A DNA stretch of 10,249 nucleotides from positions 1-10,249 of the forward strand of contig JBFWYO010000123.1 in NCBI GenBank assembly GCA_050186335.1, read 5' to 3'. Position 1 is the first letter of the stretch. Each line of letters starts with the position of its first letter. Under the pieces are notes generated by a model. The model ran no database searches and was not told where the DNA came from. It was given only the letters and a program-made list of their open reading frames with translations. The DNA is from JBFWYO01 sp050186335. Its GTDB lineage: Bacteria; Pseudomonadota; Alphaproteobacteria; Bin65. Position numbers and translations under genes: made by a program. Positions 1 to 5,551 of this stretch are shown one piece after another.

Positions 1-178
1 CACTGTCTCGACCGGCTGGATCAACATCACGATCATGGGTACCGGCTCGTATAATATCAACAAGCCGCAGATCGAGAACCCGCGCTTCCTCGAACAGCCG
101 CAGAAGGGCGTGAAAGTCGGTTGGGAAGACCGGTTCTCCTACGGCGGCTACATCATGGCGACGTTCCCGCTGAACTGA
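1..178 (+). CDS. C-terminal end of an exported protein, paralogue of the gene at 480-1553 (5' truncated)
   Basis: Only the last 58 codons are present (frame starts at base 2, stop TGA at 176-178); the gene enters from beyond the left edge. Aligned by eye, 49 of these 58 residues are identical to the end of the complete protein encoded at 480-1553, including the final GGYIMATFPLN. The two are therefore tandem paralogues of one family, probably envelope or outer-membrane proteins. Function is unknown. A strong hairpin terminator follows 24 bases after the stop, so this copy ends its own transcript and the second copy needs its own promoter. The contig begins inside this duplicated sequence, which may be why the assembly broke here. 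Confidence 0.85.
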   Translation, partial: TVSTGWINITIMGTGSYNINKPQIENPRFLEQPQKGVKVGWEDRFSYGGYIMATFPLN

Positions 179-202
179 CGCGGGCGGGTGCGAGAATTGC
201 GG

Positions 203-229
203 AAAGGCCGGGGCGATCCCGGCCTTTTT
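203..229 (+). terminator. Rho-independent terminator of the first paralogue
   Basis: A perfect 10-bp stem (AAAGGCCGGG at 203-212 with CCCGGCCTTT at 218-227), 5-base loop, and a run of five T at 225-229. It lies 24 bases after the stop codon at 178. Confidence 0.85.
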
Positions 230-374
230 GCTGGTCCGGGCGCTGTCCGGCGCAGGCGGGCGCACGTGGGTCGTGCGCGGTGTAACTGCCAGGCCGAATG
301 GGACGCCGCGCAGGCGCGAAGTATCGTTAATATTCGATGAGCCGGCTTTACTAATCCCGGTACGTTTCAACGGG

Positions 375-403
375 TTTACGCGCTGCACAAAACACGGCAC
401 AAT
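375..403 (+). promoter_or_regulatory. Candidate sigma-70-type promoter for the exported protein gene
   Basis: TTTACG (375-380) and CACAAT (398-403) are separated by 17 bases; each matches four of six consensus positions. It lies between the upstream terminator and the start codon at 480, giving a leader of about 70 bases. The rest of 230-479 shows no gene or clear structure. Prediction by eye only. Confidence 0.35.
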
Positions 404-479
404 GCTCTTTAACGGTCTGCGGCCGGAGGGGTAAATCGGCATTCGGCCGCCGACGGCTTGGGAAGCAAAGCGGGAGAGC

Positions 480-1553
480 ATGATGAAATTTCGGCATGTC
501 TTGTTGGCAGGCGCGGCGAGCGCCGCATTGATCGGGTCGGCCGCCGCGGAAACGCTGCCCATGGTCCCGCAGACCGGGGTCGTCGCGCTGAGCGACTTCT
601 TCTACATGTCGATCGGCGGCACCGCGCAGGTGATCGAGTTGCCCAAATTCAACTATGGGCGCAACGTGAATATCCCTACGGCTATTATTACCGACGCGTA
701 TGCCGAACATAACCGCATCATCACCGGCGGCCCGGCGATCACGATCGGCTATAACCTGCCGTGGAACATAGGCACGCGGCCGCGCGTGGAATTCGCCGCC
801 ATGGCCAATTTCGGCCATATGCGCGACCAGACTACTGCGTCGTTTCCGCTCGCGACCACAGGGACGTTTCTGACGCAGATCGATGACGGCGCAATTATCG
901 TGGGAACACCTGTTAGTTCCCAGCGGATCGACCTAAGCGCCACGTATGAGAATGCCGACGGCGTGGTGCGTTTCAAGACCGACATTCCCATTGGCGCGAC
1001 GTTCGTATTGTCGCCCTCGATCGGTCCGATCTTTGGATATACCCAGACCCGATACGATATGACCAGCCGGTCGAATGTCCTCGGGGTCGTGGATTATACC
1101 AGCAATCTGAAGGAGGTCTTGACGCAGTGGCGCGGCGGCGGCGAGGTCGGACTCGACGCCACATTGTCTCTGGGCCAGAACTTCAAGCTCCACGGCGGCA
1201 TGACGGGGGCGGGGTTCTTTCAACACGCGCGCGTGAAAGCGCGCGATTGCGTGCAAGCCGCCCCCACGGATGTCCCCGCCTGCAGTTTGCCGACGCCAGG
1301 TCCGAGTGTGCTCGTGACAAATGCGTCGCGCTCCGACGATAACTTCGGCGTGCGCGCGGGCGCCTCGCTGGGTGCCACAGTTTCGACCGGCTGGATGAAC
1401 ATCACGTTCATGGGCACCGGCGCCTACAACATTAATGTGCCGAGCATCGAGAATCCGCGCTATCCGGAGCAGCCGCAGAAGGGCGTCAAGATCGGCTGGG
1501 AAGACCGCTTCACTTACGGCGGCTACATCATGGCGACGTTCCCGCTCAACTGA
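480..1553 (+). CDS. Exported, probable outer-membrane beta-strand protein of unknown function
   Basis: A 357-residue protein with a clear Sec signal peptide: MMKFR, a hydrophobic stretch to about residue 20, and a likely cut after the Ala run near residue 23 (SAAA before ETLP). The mature part has alternating hydrophobic/polar stretches, many Gly and aromatic residues and no long hydrophobic helix, which suggests a beta-barrel or other envelope protein. It does not end in the terminal Phe typical of classical porins. Two cysteines (257 and 268) bracket a Pro-rich stretch and could form a disulphide-closed loop. The Shine-Dalgarno-like GGGAG at 472-476 serves either the ATG at 480 or, with better spacing, the second ATG at 483. 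It is a tandem paralogue of the gene cut by the left edge. I do not recognise a named family; porin-like is an inference. Confidence 0.8.
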   Translation: MMKFRHVLLAGAASAALIGSAAAETLPMVPQTGVVALSDFFYMSIGGTAQVIELPKFNYGRNVNIPTAIITDAYAEHNRIITGGPAITIGYNLPWNIGTRPRVEFAAMANFGHMRDQTTASFPLATTGTFLTQIDDGAIIVGTPVSSQRIDLSATYENADGVVRFKTDIPIGATFVLSPSIGPIFGYTQTRYDMTSRSNVLGVVDYTSNLKEVLTQWRGGGEVGLDATLSLGQNFKLHGGMTGAGFFQHARVKARDCVQAAPTDVPACSLPTPGPSVLVTNASRSDDNFGVRAGASLGATVSTGWMNITFMGTGAYNINVPSIENPRYPEQPQKGVKIGWEDRFTYGGYIMATFPLN

Positions 1554-1575
1554 GTTGGTCCGCCTGCGCGTTCGG

Positions 1576-1602
1576 AAAGGCCGGCCTCGCAGCCGGCCTT
1601 TT
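1576..1602 (+). terminator. Rho-independent terminator of the exported protein gene
   Basis: A perfect 10-bp stem (AAAGGCCGGC at 1576-1585 with GCCGGCCTTT at 1592-1601), 6-base loop and a short T run, 22 bases after the stop at 1553. It resembles the terminator at 203-229, so gene and terminator were probably duplicated together. Confidence 0.8.
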
Positions 1603-1674
1603 CGTTTGCACGGGGACGGCGGCGGATATGGGTCGCTCGCTGCGGCTTGCGGGCGTCGATCCCGCCGGCTCATG

Positions 1675-1704
1675 CTTCGACAGGCTCATCCTTCGACAGG
1701 CTCA
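1675..1704 (+). repeat. Tandem CTTCGACAGGCTCA repeat at the left edge of a repeat block
   Basis: The 14-mer CTTCGACAGGCTCA occurs at 1675-1688 and again at 1691-1704. Variants recur at 1863 and 2154. The following CTCAGGATG (1701-1709) is the reverse complement of CATCCTGAG (1729-1737), so this is half of an imperfect palindrome. Words of this kind are common intergenic repeats in Alphaproteobacteria. The stretch 1604-1674 shows nothing I can name. Confidence 0.75.
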
Positions 1705-1706
1705 GG

Positions 1707-1910
1707 ATGAGGCGCTTGGCCGGGTCCCCATCCTGAGGGCGAGTTGAAAGACTGGGTCGGCAAACGCGCCCAGGCCGGCCGGTTGCCGCAAGCCCTGGAC
1801 CCCGGCTCTCCGCTACGCTTCGGCCGGGGTGACAAGAAGGCGGCGCGCGAGCGCGATCAATTCTTCGACAAGCTCAGGGTGAAGTGCGGACGCGCGCGTT
1901 TATGAAGCGC
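1707..1910 (+). repeat. Long intergenic direct repeat, first copy (modules A and B, without inserted segment)
   Basis: Module A (1707-1788) recurs at 1902-1983 with 4 mismatches in 82, its last 60 bases being identical. Module B (1781-1910) recurs at 2072-2201 with about 8 mismatches in 130. Within module B, ACCCCGGC (1799-1806) pairs with GCCGGGGT (1823-1830), forming the right-hand half of the composite palindromic element seen complete elsewhere in the window. No believable coding frame runs through it. Confidence 0.85.
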
Positions 1911-2201
1911 TTGTCCGGGTTCTCATCCTGAGGGCGAGTTGAAAGACTGGGTCGGCAAACGCGCCCAGGCCGGCCGGTTGCCGCCGAGCGGCTTCCCGCG
2001 CGGCGCGAAGTTCCGATTCTTTTTTGTCATCCCGGGCAAGCGCGCAGCGCGCGACCCGGGATCCAGTGGGTGGTTGCCGCAAGCCCTGGACCCCGGCTCT
2101 CCGCTATGCTTCGGCCGGGGTGACAAGACGGGGGCGCGCGAGCGCGATCAATTCTTCGACAGGCTCGGGGTGAAGAGCGGACGCGTGCGTTTATGAGGCG
2201 C
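1902..2201 (+). repeat. Long intergenic direct repeat, second copy, carrying an extra 96-base segment
   Basis: Same order as the first copy: module A at 1902-1983, then module B at 2072-2201. Between them is extra sequence with no counterpart in the first copy. The extra segment is bounded by the 9-base direct repeat GGTTGCCGC (1976-1984 and 2072-2080). The two copies overlap by 9 bases at 1902-1910. The remaining bases up to the next gene (2202-2293) show no gene, and no terminator for the minus-strand operon was found. Confidence 0.8.
2026..2127 (+). repeat. Composite palindromic intergenic element
   Basis: The left palindrome has ATCCCGGG (2029-2036) pairing with CCCGGGAT (2055-2062). The right palindrome has ACCCCGGC (2090-2097) pairing with GCCGGGGT (2114-2121). 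The outer ends read GTCATCCCGG and CCGGGGTGACAAG. The same left-spacer-right layout occurs twice between the two acyl-CoA synthetase genes at the right end of the window, so this is a family member rather than chance. Confidence 0.75.
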
Positions 2202-2293
2202 CTCACCCGCGAATCCGGCGATGCAATGCCCTGCGGCGACTTAGTTCGCGGTGCTGAATCCGATTTCGGCCGGCCGCGCAAACCGCATACGAA

Positions 2294-3037
2294 TCACAGG
2301 AACCGACGGTTCGCCCGATCGTCGGGCACCGTGAGTCCCATTTCTTCTAGGATTGGCCGGGTATCCCGGATGTATTCCTGCCGCAGCTCCTCGTTACCCT
2401 TCGATCGAATGCCCCATTTGACGTACTCGGCGCTGAGTTTCGATGTCGATTTTCCAAACATGTCGAGCGCCGCCGGCCACCAGACGGCGAGGCGCTCCTG
2501 CACTTCCGCCTTGCCGTCCGAAGTGGCGCAGACGTTCTTAAGATTGGACATTCCGAGGTTGCAGTGAAAAACCTCCTCCTTGTGAAGCCTGCCGGCAATA
2601 CGGCGCAAAGGCTCGTAGGGAACGTTCTCCCAGACTTCCCCCAGATACATGCCGTAGCGGTCTCCCAGGGCATGCATGAAGTTAAGGTCGACCCAGGTAT
2701 CGATCGACATGCCGAGGAGATACTGCTGGATCGGCGTATTGATAGGGCCGACGCCGAGCCCGCTTAGAATGTTGGCGTTGTACACGCCGTGCTCGACTTC
2801 CTGCTGGCAAAGCTTGGCATGTTGCACCTTGATGTTTTCGTTCGGCGCAAGTCTCAGCGACCGGTCCCATAACCGGTTGAGCAGGTCGATGTAATGCGGA
2901 TTTGTGGTGTTTTCCAAATGCTTGGTGAGAATGTTGACCAGCAGATCCCGCAGCCCCTTTGGCAAACCGGGATCGCCCTCCAAGTAAATCACGGGTTCCG
3001 ATTTGTGCGCGATCATGGCGATCTCCCAATCGTTCAT
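2294..3037 (-). CDS. PaaA-like di-iron (ferritin-fold) acyl-CoA oxygenase
   Basis: A 247-residue protein of the phenylacetate-catabolism (PaaA/PaaC) ferritin-like family. Family match from memory of E. coli PaaA: QEVEHG (79-84) matches its DEAGHG segment, W115/D117/D126 keep the spacing of its WAD...VD helix, KEEVFH (153-158) matches KEESFH, and WWP...MFG followed by NEELRQ and GLTVPD matches its C-terminal part. E80-x-x-H83 and E155-x-x-H158 are the expected di-iron ligands; the first-helix carboxylate is less sure (E42 possible). PaaA hydroxylates/epoxidises an aromatic acyl-CoA; here the substrate is unknown. The protein ends about 60 residues earlier than PaaA, and no PaaB, C, D or E partner is in the window. 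It is last in the operon, 49 bases after the hydratase gene. ATG at 3037 lacks a clear ribosome site; GGGAGA lies 5 bases before the in-frame ATG at 3016 (Met8), a credible alternative start. Confidence 0.85.
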   Translation of the reverse strand: MNDWEIAMIAHKSEPVIYLEGDPGLPKGLRDLLVNILTKHLENTTNPHYIDLLNRLWDRSLRLAPNENIKVQHAKLCQQEVEHGVYNANILSGLGVGPINTPIQQYLLGMSIDTWVDLNFMHALGDRYGMYLGEVWENVPYEPLRRIAGRLHKEEVFHCNLGMSNLKNVCATSDGKAEVQERLAVWWPAALDMFGKSTSKLSAEYVKWGIRSKGNEELRQEYIRDTRPILEEMGLTVPDDRANRRFL

Positions 3038-3086
3038 TTCGACGATCGAGGTCCGCTGGCGCCTCGACCGAAATCCAAACCCGGAC

Positions 3087-3878
3087 CTACATCGCCTTCC
3101 AGTGAGGCTTGCGCTTACCGATGAACGCGTTGACCGCTTCGATGTGATCGTCGGTCATCTTGAGCACGCTTTGGCCAAGGCGCTCGATGCGTCGGCCGGT
3201 TTCCAAATCGACATCGCCGCACGTGTTCAGGACCAGTTTGGCCAGTCCCAGGGCGAGCGGCGAGCGCTGTACCAGCTGTTCTGCCACTGCAATCGCTTCA
3301 TCGAGCGCCTTGCCGTTGTCGACGAGTCGCGTCACCAAGCCCAACTCGTTAGCGCGCTCGGCTGAGATCATGTTTTCGAGCATGACCAGCTCCTTGGCGC
3401 GCGCCAGGCCGATAAGCCGGACAAGCCGCGAGCAGCCGCCGGATCCGGGAATAAGGCCCACGTTCTTCTCCGGCAATCCCAGACGCGCCTGCCGGCTTAC
3501 AACCCGAAAGTCGCATGAGAGTGCGAGTTCAAGCCCGCCTCCGGCGGCCGTACCCTCGATCGCCGCGATAACCGGGACTTCGAGCGCTTCGATCATGTCG
3601 AAATGCAGGTGCATGGATCGGGCCCAGGCGCGAAATTTCTTGGTGCCGCCTTTCGAGAGATCTTCCATCCCGCGGACATCCTCGCCGGCGCCGAAGGCGC
3701 GCTCGGTACCCGCGAAAATCACCGCGCGAACCTCGGACAGCGGCAACGCCTCGATTTCCGCGATCACTTCCTCGCGCATTTCCAGGTTCCAGGCGTTCAT
3801 CGCGTCTGGACGATTGAACTGTATGATGCGAATACCGTCGCTGCGACTCTCGACCTTAAGGTACTTGCGATTGCTCAT
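3087..3878 (-). CDS. Enoyl-CoA hydratase/isomerase family protein (crotonase)
   Basis: A 263-residue crotonase-fold protein of normal family length. The CoA-binding/oxyanion segment FGAGEDVRGM (62-71) stands where most members have AGAD, and the second oxyanion segment is in AAGGGLELAL (111-120). Both acid/base glutamates of classical hydratases are present: E117 in GGGLEL and E137 in LPEKNVGLIPGSGG. This favours hydration of a 2-enoyl-CoA over a pure isomerase such as PaaG, which relies on a single Asp. Its place between the dehydratase subunits and the di-iron protein points to a step in acyl-CoA breakdown, perhaps after ring or chain oxidation. The ATG follows the TGA of the upstream gene by one base, so the genes are surely co-transcribed and probably translationally coupled. 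Exact substrate unknown. Confidence 0.93.
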   Translation of the reverse strand: MSNRKYLKVESRSDGIRIIQFNRPDAMNAWNLEMREEVIAEIEALPLSEVRAVIFAGTERAFGAGEDVRGMEDLSKGGTKKFRAWARSMHLHFDMIEALEVPVIAAIEGTAAGGGLELALSCDFRVVSRQARLGLPEKNVGLIPGSGGCSRLVRLIGLARAKELVMLENMISAERANELGLVTRLVDNGKALDEAIAVAEQLVQRSPLALGLAKLVLNTCGDVDLETGRRIERLGQSVLKMTDDHIEAVNAFIGKRKPHWKAM

Positions 3879-3879
3879 G

Positions 3880-4218
3880 TCATTTGACCTTGAAACTACC
3901 GGTGAGATAGTTCGTCTTGCCGTCCACCACCGTTACCGCGCCGCCGTCGTCGCATACGACCGTCAACGCCGTGTCCGGAAAAACCGGCGACGTAATGCGG
4001 GCCTTGAACGACTTTATCTTGTCGAGCCCGATTTCCGCGGCGAGGGCATCGAGCGCGAGGGCATAAGTGAGCGGCCCCTGCGAGATCACCGCCGGCAAGT
4101 TGAAGCGTTTGGCAAATTCGAGGTCGTAGTGAATCGGATTGAAATCCCCGACCACGCCGGCGAAGCGCACGTAATGCTCCTTAGACATGACGGGCAGGTT
4201 GCGTTTGAAGGATTTCAT
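3880..4218 (-). CDS. MaoC-type hot-dog dehydratase, catalytic subunit
   Basis: A 112-residue single hot-dog domain with the hydratase-2 signature: FAGVVGDFNPIHYD (19-32) carries the catalytic pair D25 and H30, followed by SQGPLT (46-51), which corresponds to the substrate-helix GxxT region. Such proteins add or remove water at (R)-3-hydroxyacyl-CoA thioesters. The MaoC-type domain of PaaZ instead opens oxepin-CoA, a relevant parallel given the PaaA-like neighbour. Its ATG overlaps the stop of the preceding gene as ATGA (4215-4218), a classic sign of coupled translation of two subunits. The preceding protein supplies the matching non-catalytic hot-dog domain, so the pair should act as a heteromeric hydratase of the ChsH1/ChsH2 or HtdXY kind. 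Confidence 0.9.
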   Translation of the reverse strand: MKSFKRNLPVMSKEHYVRFAGVVGDFNPIHYDLEFAKRFNLPAVISQGPLTYALALDALAAEIGLDKIKSFKARITSPVFPDTALTVVCDDGGAVTVVDGKTNYLTGSFKVK

Positions 4219-4625
4219 GTGTTCGATTCCGCTGCAGGATTGTCGACGCGCATCACGAAAGTCGAGTGCTGACGCTGAATTTCTTCGCCGCTCGGTGTAT
4301 CGAAGCGCGATTCCACGACGGCGAAGCGGTTGGTACCTTTGTCGAAAACGTCCAGCAAAGTGACGGTTACGACCACATCTTCGTCAGGCACGAACGGCCG
4401 ATTCCACATGATCTCGTGTCCCGCCATCAGCGAGCGATCCATGACGATGCCGATCTTGTCGGGTATTTCCAGGTCGCGACCGATGGTTGCCCCGAAAAAC
4501 AGTGCAACTCGAGCGGTTTCCGCCGCGCTCGCCGTTCCCAGCGTTTGCTCCAATTCGGCGATTTTTGCCGCATGAGCCTTGGTGCGCATCGACTTCAGCA
4601 CTTTGCCTTTTAGCTCCGGCCTCAT
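4215..4625 (-). CDS. FAS1-like/MaoC N-terminal-type hot-dog dehydratase subunit
   Basis: A 136-residue protein resembling the N-terminal domain of double-hot-dog dehydratases (MaoC_dehydrat_N / FAS1-like). SLMAGHEIMWNRPFVPDEDV (65-84) fits the central strand and helix of this domain, followed by long strands to about residue 128. It lacks the D-x-N-P-x-H catalytic motif, which lies on the next gene. The two together reconstitute the usual two-domain hydratase split into subunits, this one shaping the acyl-chain pocket. The start ATG at 4625 has AAGGA nine bases upstream, overlapping the TGA of the TetR gene; only 13 bases separate the two genes. An internal ATG at Met13 is possible but less well supported. 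Confidence 0.85.
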   Translation of the reverse strand: MRPELKGKVLKSMRTKAHAAKIAELEQTLGTASAAETARVALFFGATIGRDLEIPDKIGIVMDRSLMAGHEIMWNRPFVPDEDVVVTVTLLDVFDKGTNRFAVVESRFDTPSGEEIQRQHSTFVMRVDNPAAESNT

Positions 4626-4638
4626 TTCGCGAAATCCT

Positions 4639-5277
4639 TCATCGAGTCATCCTCACATTCTGTCGAGGTGCGCTGACCCCTTTGGGGCTCAAGAACTCCA
4701 GCAGGGTGATCAATCGTTCGAACGAGCGTTCCATCTGTTTGACATCGCGGTACGTTTTCATCAGCACCATGGCGCCTTCCATTTGCGCCAGGATGAAGTA
4801 CGAAAGCTCGCGCGGCTCCACGTCGTGGCGCAGCTCGCCTTCACGTTGGGCTTGAGCGACCGCGATCGAAATCCGGCTGATGTAATGATCGAACGCGTGC
4901 TTCAGCTGCAGCCGAACCAATTCGCTGATATCGGCAAGTTCCAACGACATGCGCCCGAAAAAGCATCCCAGATCGTTGACGTGGCGTTTCTGGTATTCGC
5001 AGGTCAGACGCAAGAACGCCTTTAATTGGTCGAGAGGACGCTTGTTGTTGGTGAATGCCGGTCGCAGAAGCTTGTCGTCCGCGTCGTTAAGATTGTGCGC
5101 GATGACTTCAAGCAGCAGGTTCTCCTTGGTCTTGAACTGGAACGCCACGCTGCCTTTGCCGAGACCAACCTCTGCGGCAATATCTTCGAGCGATGTTCGG
5201 GCGTATCCGCGGCGGAAGAAGATGCGCGCGGCGGTACGGAGAATATCTTCTCGGGTTGCGGTCGTAGATCTGGCCAT
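4639..5277 (-). CDS. TetR/AcrR-family transcriptional regulator
   Basis: A 212-residue protein. The N-terminal TetR DNA-binding domain spans about residues 9-55, with the helix-turn-helix in TSLEDIAAEVGLGKGSVAFQF (28-48) and the usual KTKENLL after it. The rest is the all-helical ligand-binding and dimerisation half. It is first in the operon and faces a CoA ligase gene, the typical layout of a repressor of acyl-CoA catabolism that responds to a CoA thioester (PaaR and FadR-like TetR proteins work this way). Ligand and autoregulation are inferred. ATG at 5277 is the first possible start after an in-frame TAG 12 codons upstream; no good ribosome site precedes it, so translation may be weak. 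Confidence 0.93.
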   Translation of the reverse strand: MARSTTATREDILRTAARIFFRRGYARTSLEDIAAEVGLGKGSVAFQFKTKENLLLEVIAHNLNDADDKLLRPAFTNNKRPLDQLKAFLRLTCEYQKRHVNDLGCFFGRMSLELADISELVRLQLKHAFDHYISRISIAVAQAQREGELRHDVEPRELSYFILAQMEGAMVLMKTYRDVKQMERSFERLITLLEFLSPKGVSAPRQNVRMTR

Positions 5278-5310
5278 TCGTTTTGGATTGCCCGGAGGAG
5301 TCTTCGATGC

Positions 5311-5339
5311 AAGCTAGGTCGCCACTTAACGGACGTCAA
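5311..5339 (-). promoter_or_regulatory. Candidate promoter of the TetR/dehydratase/hydratase/PaaA-like operon
   Basis: Read on the minus strand, TTGACG (5339-5334) and TAGCTT (5316-5311) are separated by exactly 17 bases, giving a leader of about 27-30 bases to the ATG at 5277. The -35 box is near consensus, the -10 box is weak. Confidence 0.4.
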
Positions 5340-5348
5340 CTAAATACA

Positions 5349-5359
5349 CGCGATTCGCG
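5349..5359. promoter_or_regulatory. Candidate TetR operator: CGCGATTCGCG palindrome
   Basis: A perfect palindrome CGCGA-T-TCGCG, ten bases upstream of the minus-strand -35 box and between the two divergent promoters. The placement fits a TetR-family operator. Its half-sites are short, so chance in GC-rich DNA is possible. Confidence 0.3.
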
Positions 5360-5395
5360 ATTGTCGAGTTGGTAAAAATGCAGAAAAATTGATAA

Positions 5396-5414
5396 CGCCG
5401 GCACGAATCCGGCG
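5396..5414. promoter_or_regulatory. Candidate operator: CGCCGG-N7-CCGGCG inverted repeat
   Basis: Six-base perfect arms (5396-5401 and 5409-5414) with a 7-base spacer, 19 bp overall, a size typical of TetR-family operators. It lies about 32 bases upstream of the plus-strand -35 box. It could serve either promoter. Confidence 0.3.
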
Positions 5415-5445
5415 AAATATGGACCAAGCGCGGCCCCCGGCTTTC

Positions 5446-5474
5446 TTGACAGTCGTAAAGACATCGCCTAACCG
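5446..5474 (+). promoter_or_regulatory. Candidate promoter of the CoA ligase gene
   Basis: Perfect TTGACA (5446-5451), 17-base spacer, then TAACCG (5469-5474), a poor -10 match as often seen in Alphaproteobacteria. It gives a leader of about 70 bases to the ATG at 5552 and overlaps a possible upstream GTG at 5474, which argues against that earlier start. Confidence 0.4.
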
Positions 5475-5551
5475 TGGTCGTGCGCGAATGCCGGCGATGT
5501 TCCGTGCAAAGCGCTTGGCGAAACGCGGTCGCCGCTCGACGGGGAAGAACG

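Noticed and set aside
933..1673. 246-codon open frame on the minus strand
   Set aside because: Antisense to the exported protein gene and crossing its terminator; Arg/His-rich with no recognisable motif.
1939..2196. 85-codon open frame in the repeat block
   Set aside because: It translates the intergenic palindromic repeat (IPGKRAARDPG-like peptide), a known source of false small proteins, and lacks a ribosome site.
1675..2201. CRISPR array or insertion sequence
   Set aside because: Repeats are long, irregularly spaced and palindromic, with no uniform spacers and no transposase or cas gene.
3160..4272. 370-codon open frame on the plus strand
   Set aside because: It lies antisense to the crotonase and dehydratase genes, whose motifs are intact; the protein is Arg/Ser-rich with no domain. 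It is a GC-rich shadow frame.
5474..5551. 26-codon N-terminal extension of the CoA ligase from a GTG
   Set aside because: The GTG overlaps the likely -10 box, has no ribosome site, and the ATG at 5552 has a good one; the extra residues are Arg-rich and unlike the family.
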